DNA of 5,793 nt from an uncultured Actinomycetes bacterium (GTDB lineage Bacteria; Actinomycetota; Thermoleophilia; Solirubrobacterales; Thermoleophilaceae), in contig CAMLNW010000185.1 in NCBI GenBank assembly GCA_946481495.1, positions 1 to 5,793 on the forward strand, given 5' to 3'. A program made the position numbers and the translations under genes. Under the pieces are notes generated by a model, which did no database searches, had not been told where the DNA came from, and saw only the letters and a list, made by a program, of their open reading frames with translations. Every line of letters begins with the position of its first letter. The first letter of the stretch is position 1. Shown piece by piece: positions 5,786 through 5,793 of the stretch.

Positions 5786-5793
5786 GGGATCGG

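Noticed and set aside
1..5793. CRISPR arrays, tRNA or rRNA genes, insertion sequences
   Set aside because: I saw no regularly spaced repeats, tRNA-like cloverleaf, transposase motifs or terminal inverted repeats with target duplications.

Overview
The window is high-GC DNA with GC-rich third codon positions, frequent GTG starts and few Shine-Dalgarno sites. It carries an actinobacterial-style sugar transferase, a two-headed TetR regulator and a GAF-PAS sensor. My best guess at source is a high-GC actinobacterium, possibly of the Thermoleophilia (Solirubrobacter/Conexibacter type). That placement is inference from protein style only.

Left part (1-2630, plus strand): the end of a surface-polysaccharide locus. 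A polyprenyl-phosphate sugar transferase, whose start lies outside the window, is followed by two small class I SAM-dependent methyltransferases. Both gaps are 10 nt, so the three genes look like one transcript. The transferase would load the first sugar phosphate onto undecaprenyl phosphate. The methyltransferases may modify the glycan or its precursors, but their substrates cannot be read from sequence.

Middle part (2623-4524, minus strand): two TetR-related genes. The downstream one (2623-3957) encodes 444 residues with two complete TetR units in tandem, and converges on the methyltransferase operon with an 8-bp stop-to-stop overlap. The upstream one (4045-4524) encodes 159 residues that match only the ligand-binding/dimerisation half of a TetR protein, with no helix-turn-helix. 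Each gene has an inverted repeat lying over a plausible -10 region and a start codon only a few bases from the predicted transcription start. This suggests separately promoted, nearly leaderless and possibly autoregulated genes.

Right part (4525-5785): a 229-bp divergent intergenic region with two abutting inverted repeats, a possible plus-strand promoter and a leader rich in potential hairpins. After it comes a GAF-PAS sensor protein with a clear ribosome binding site. The sensor stops directly after its PAS domain and has no output domain.

The most unusual content is the pair of TetR-like neighbours (one with two DNA-binding domains, the next with none), their operator-like palindromes, and the structured leader before the output-less sensor.
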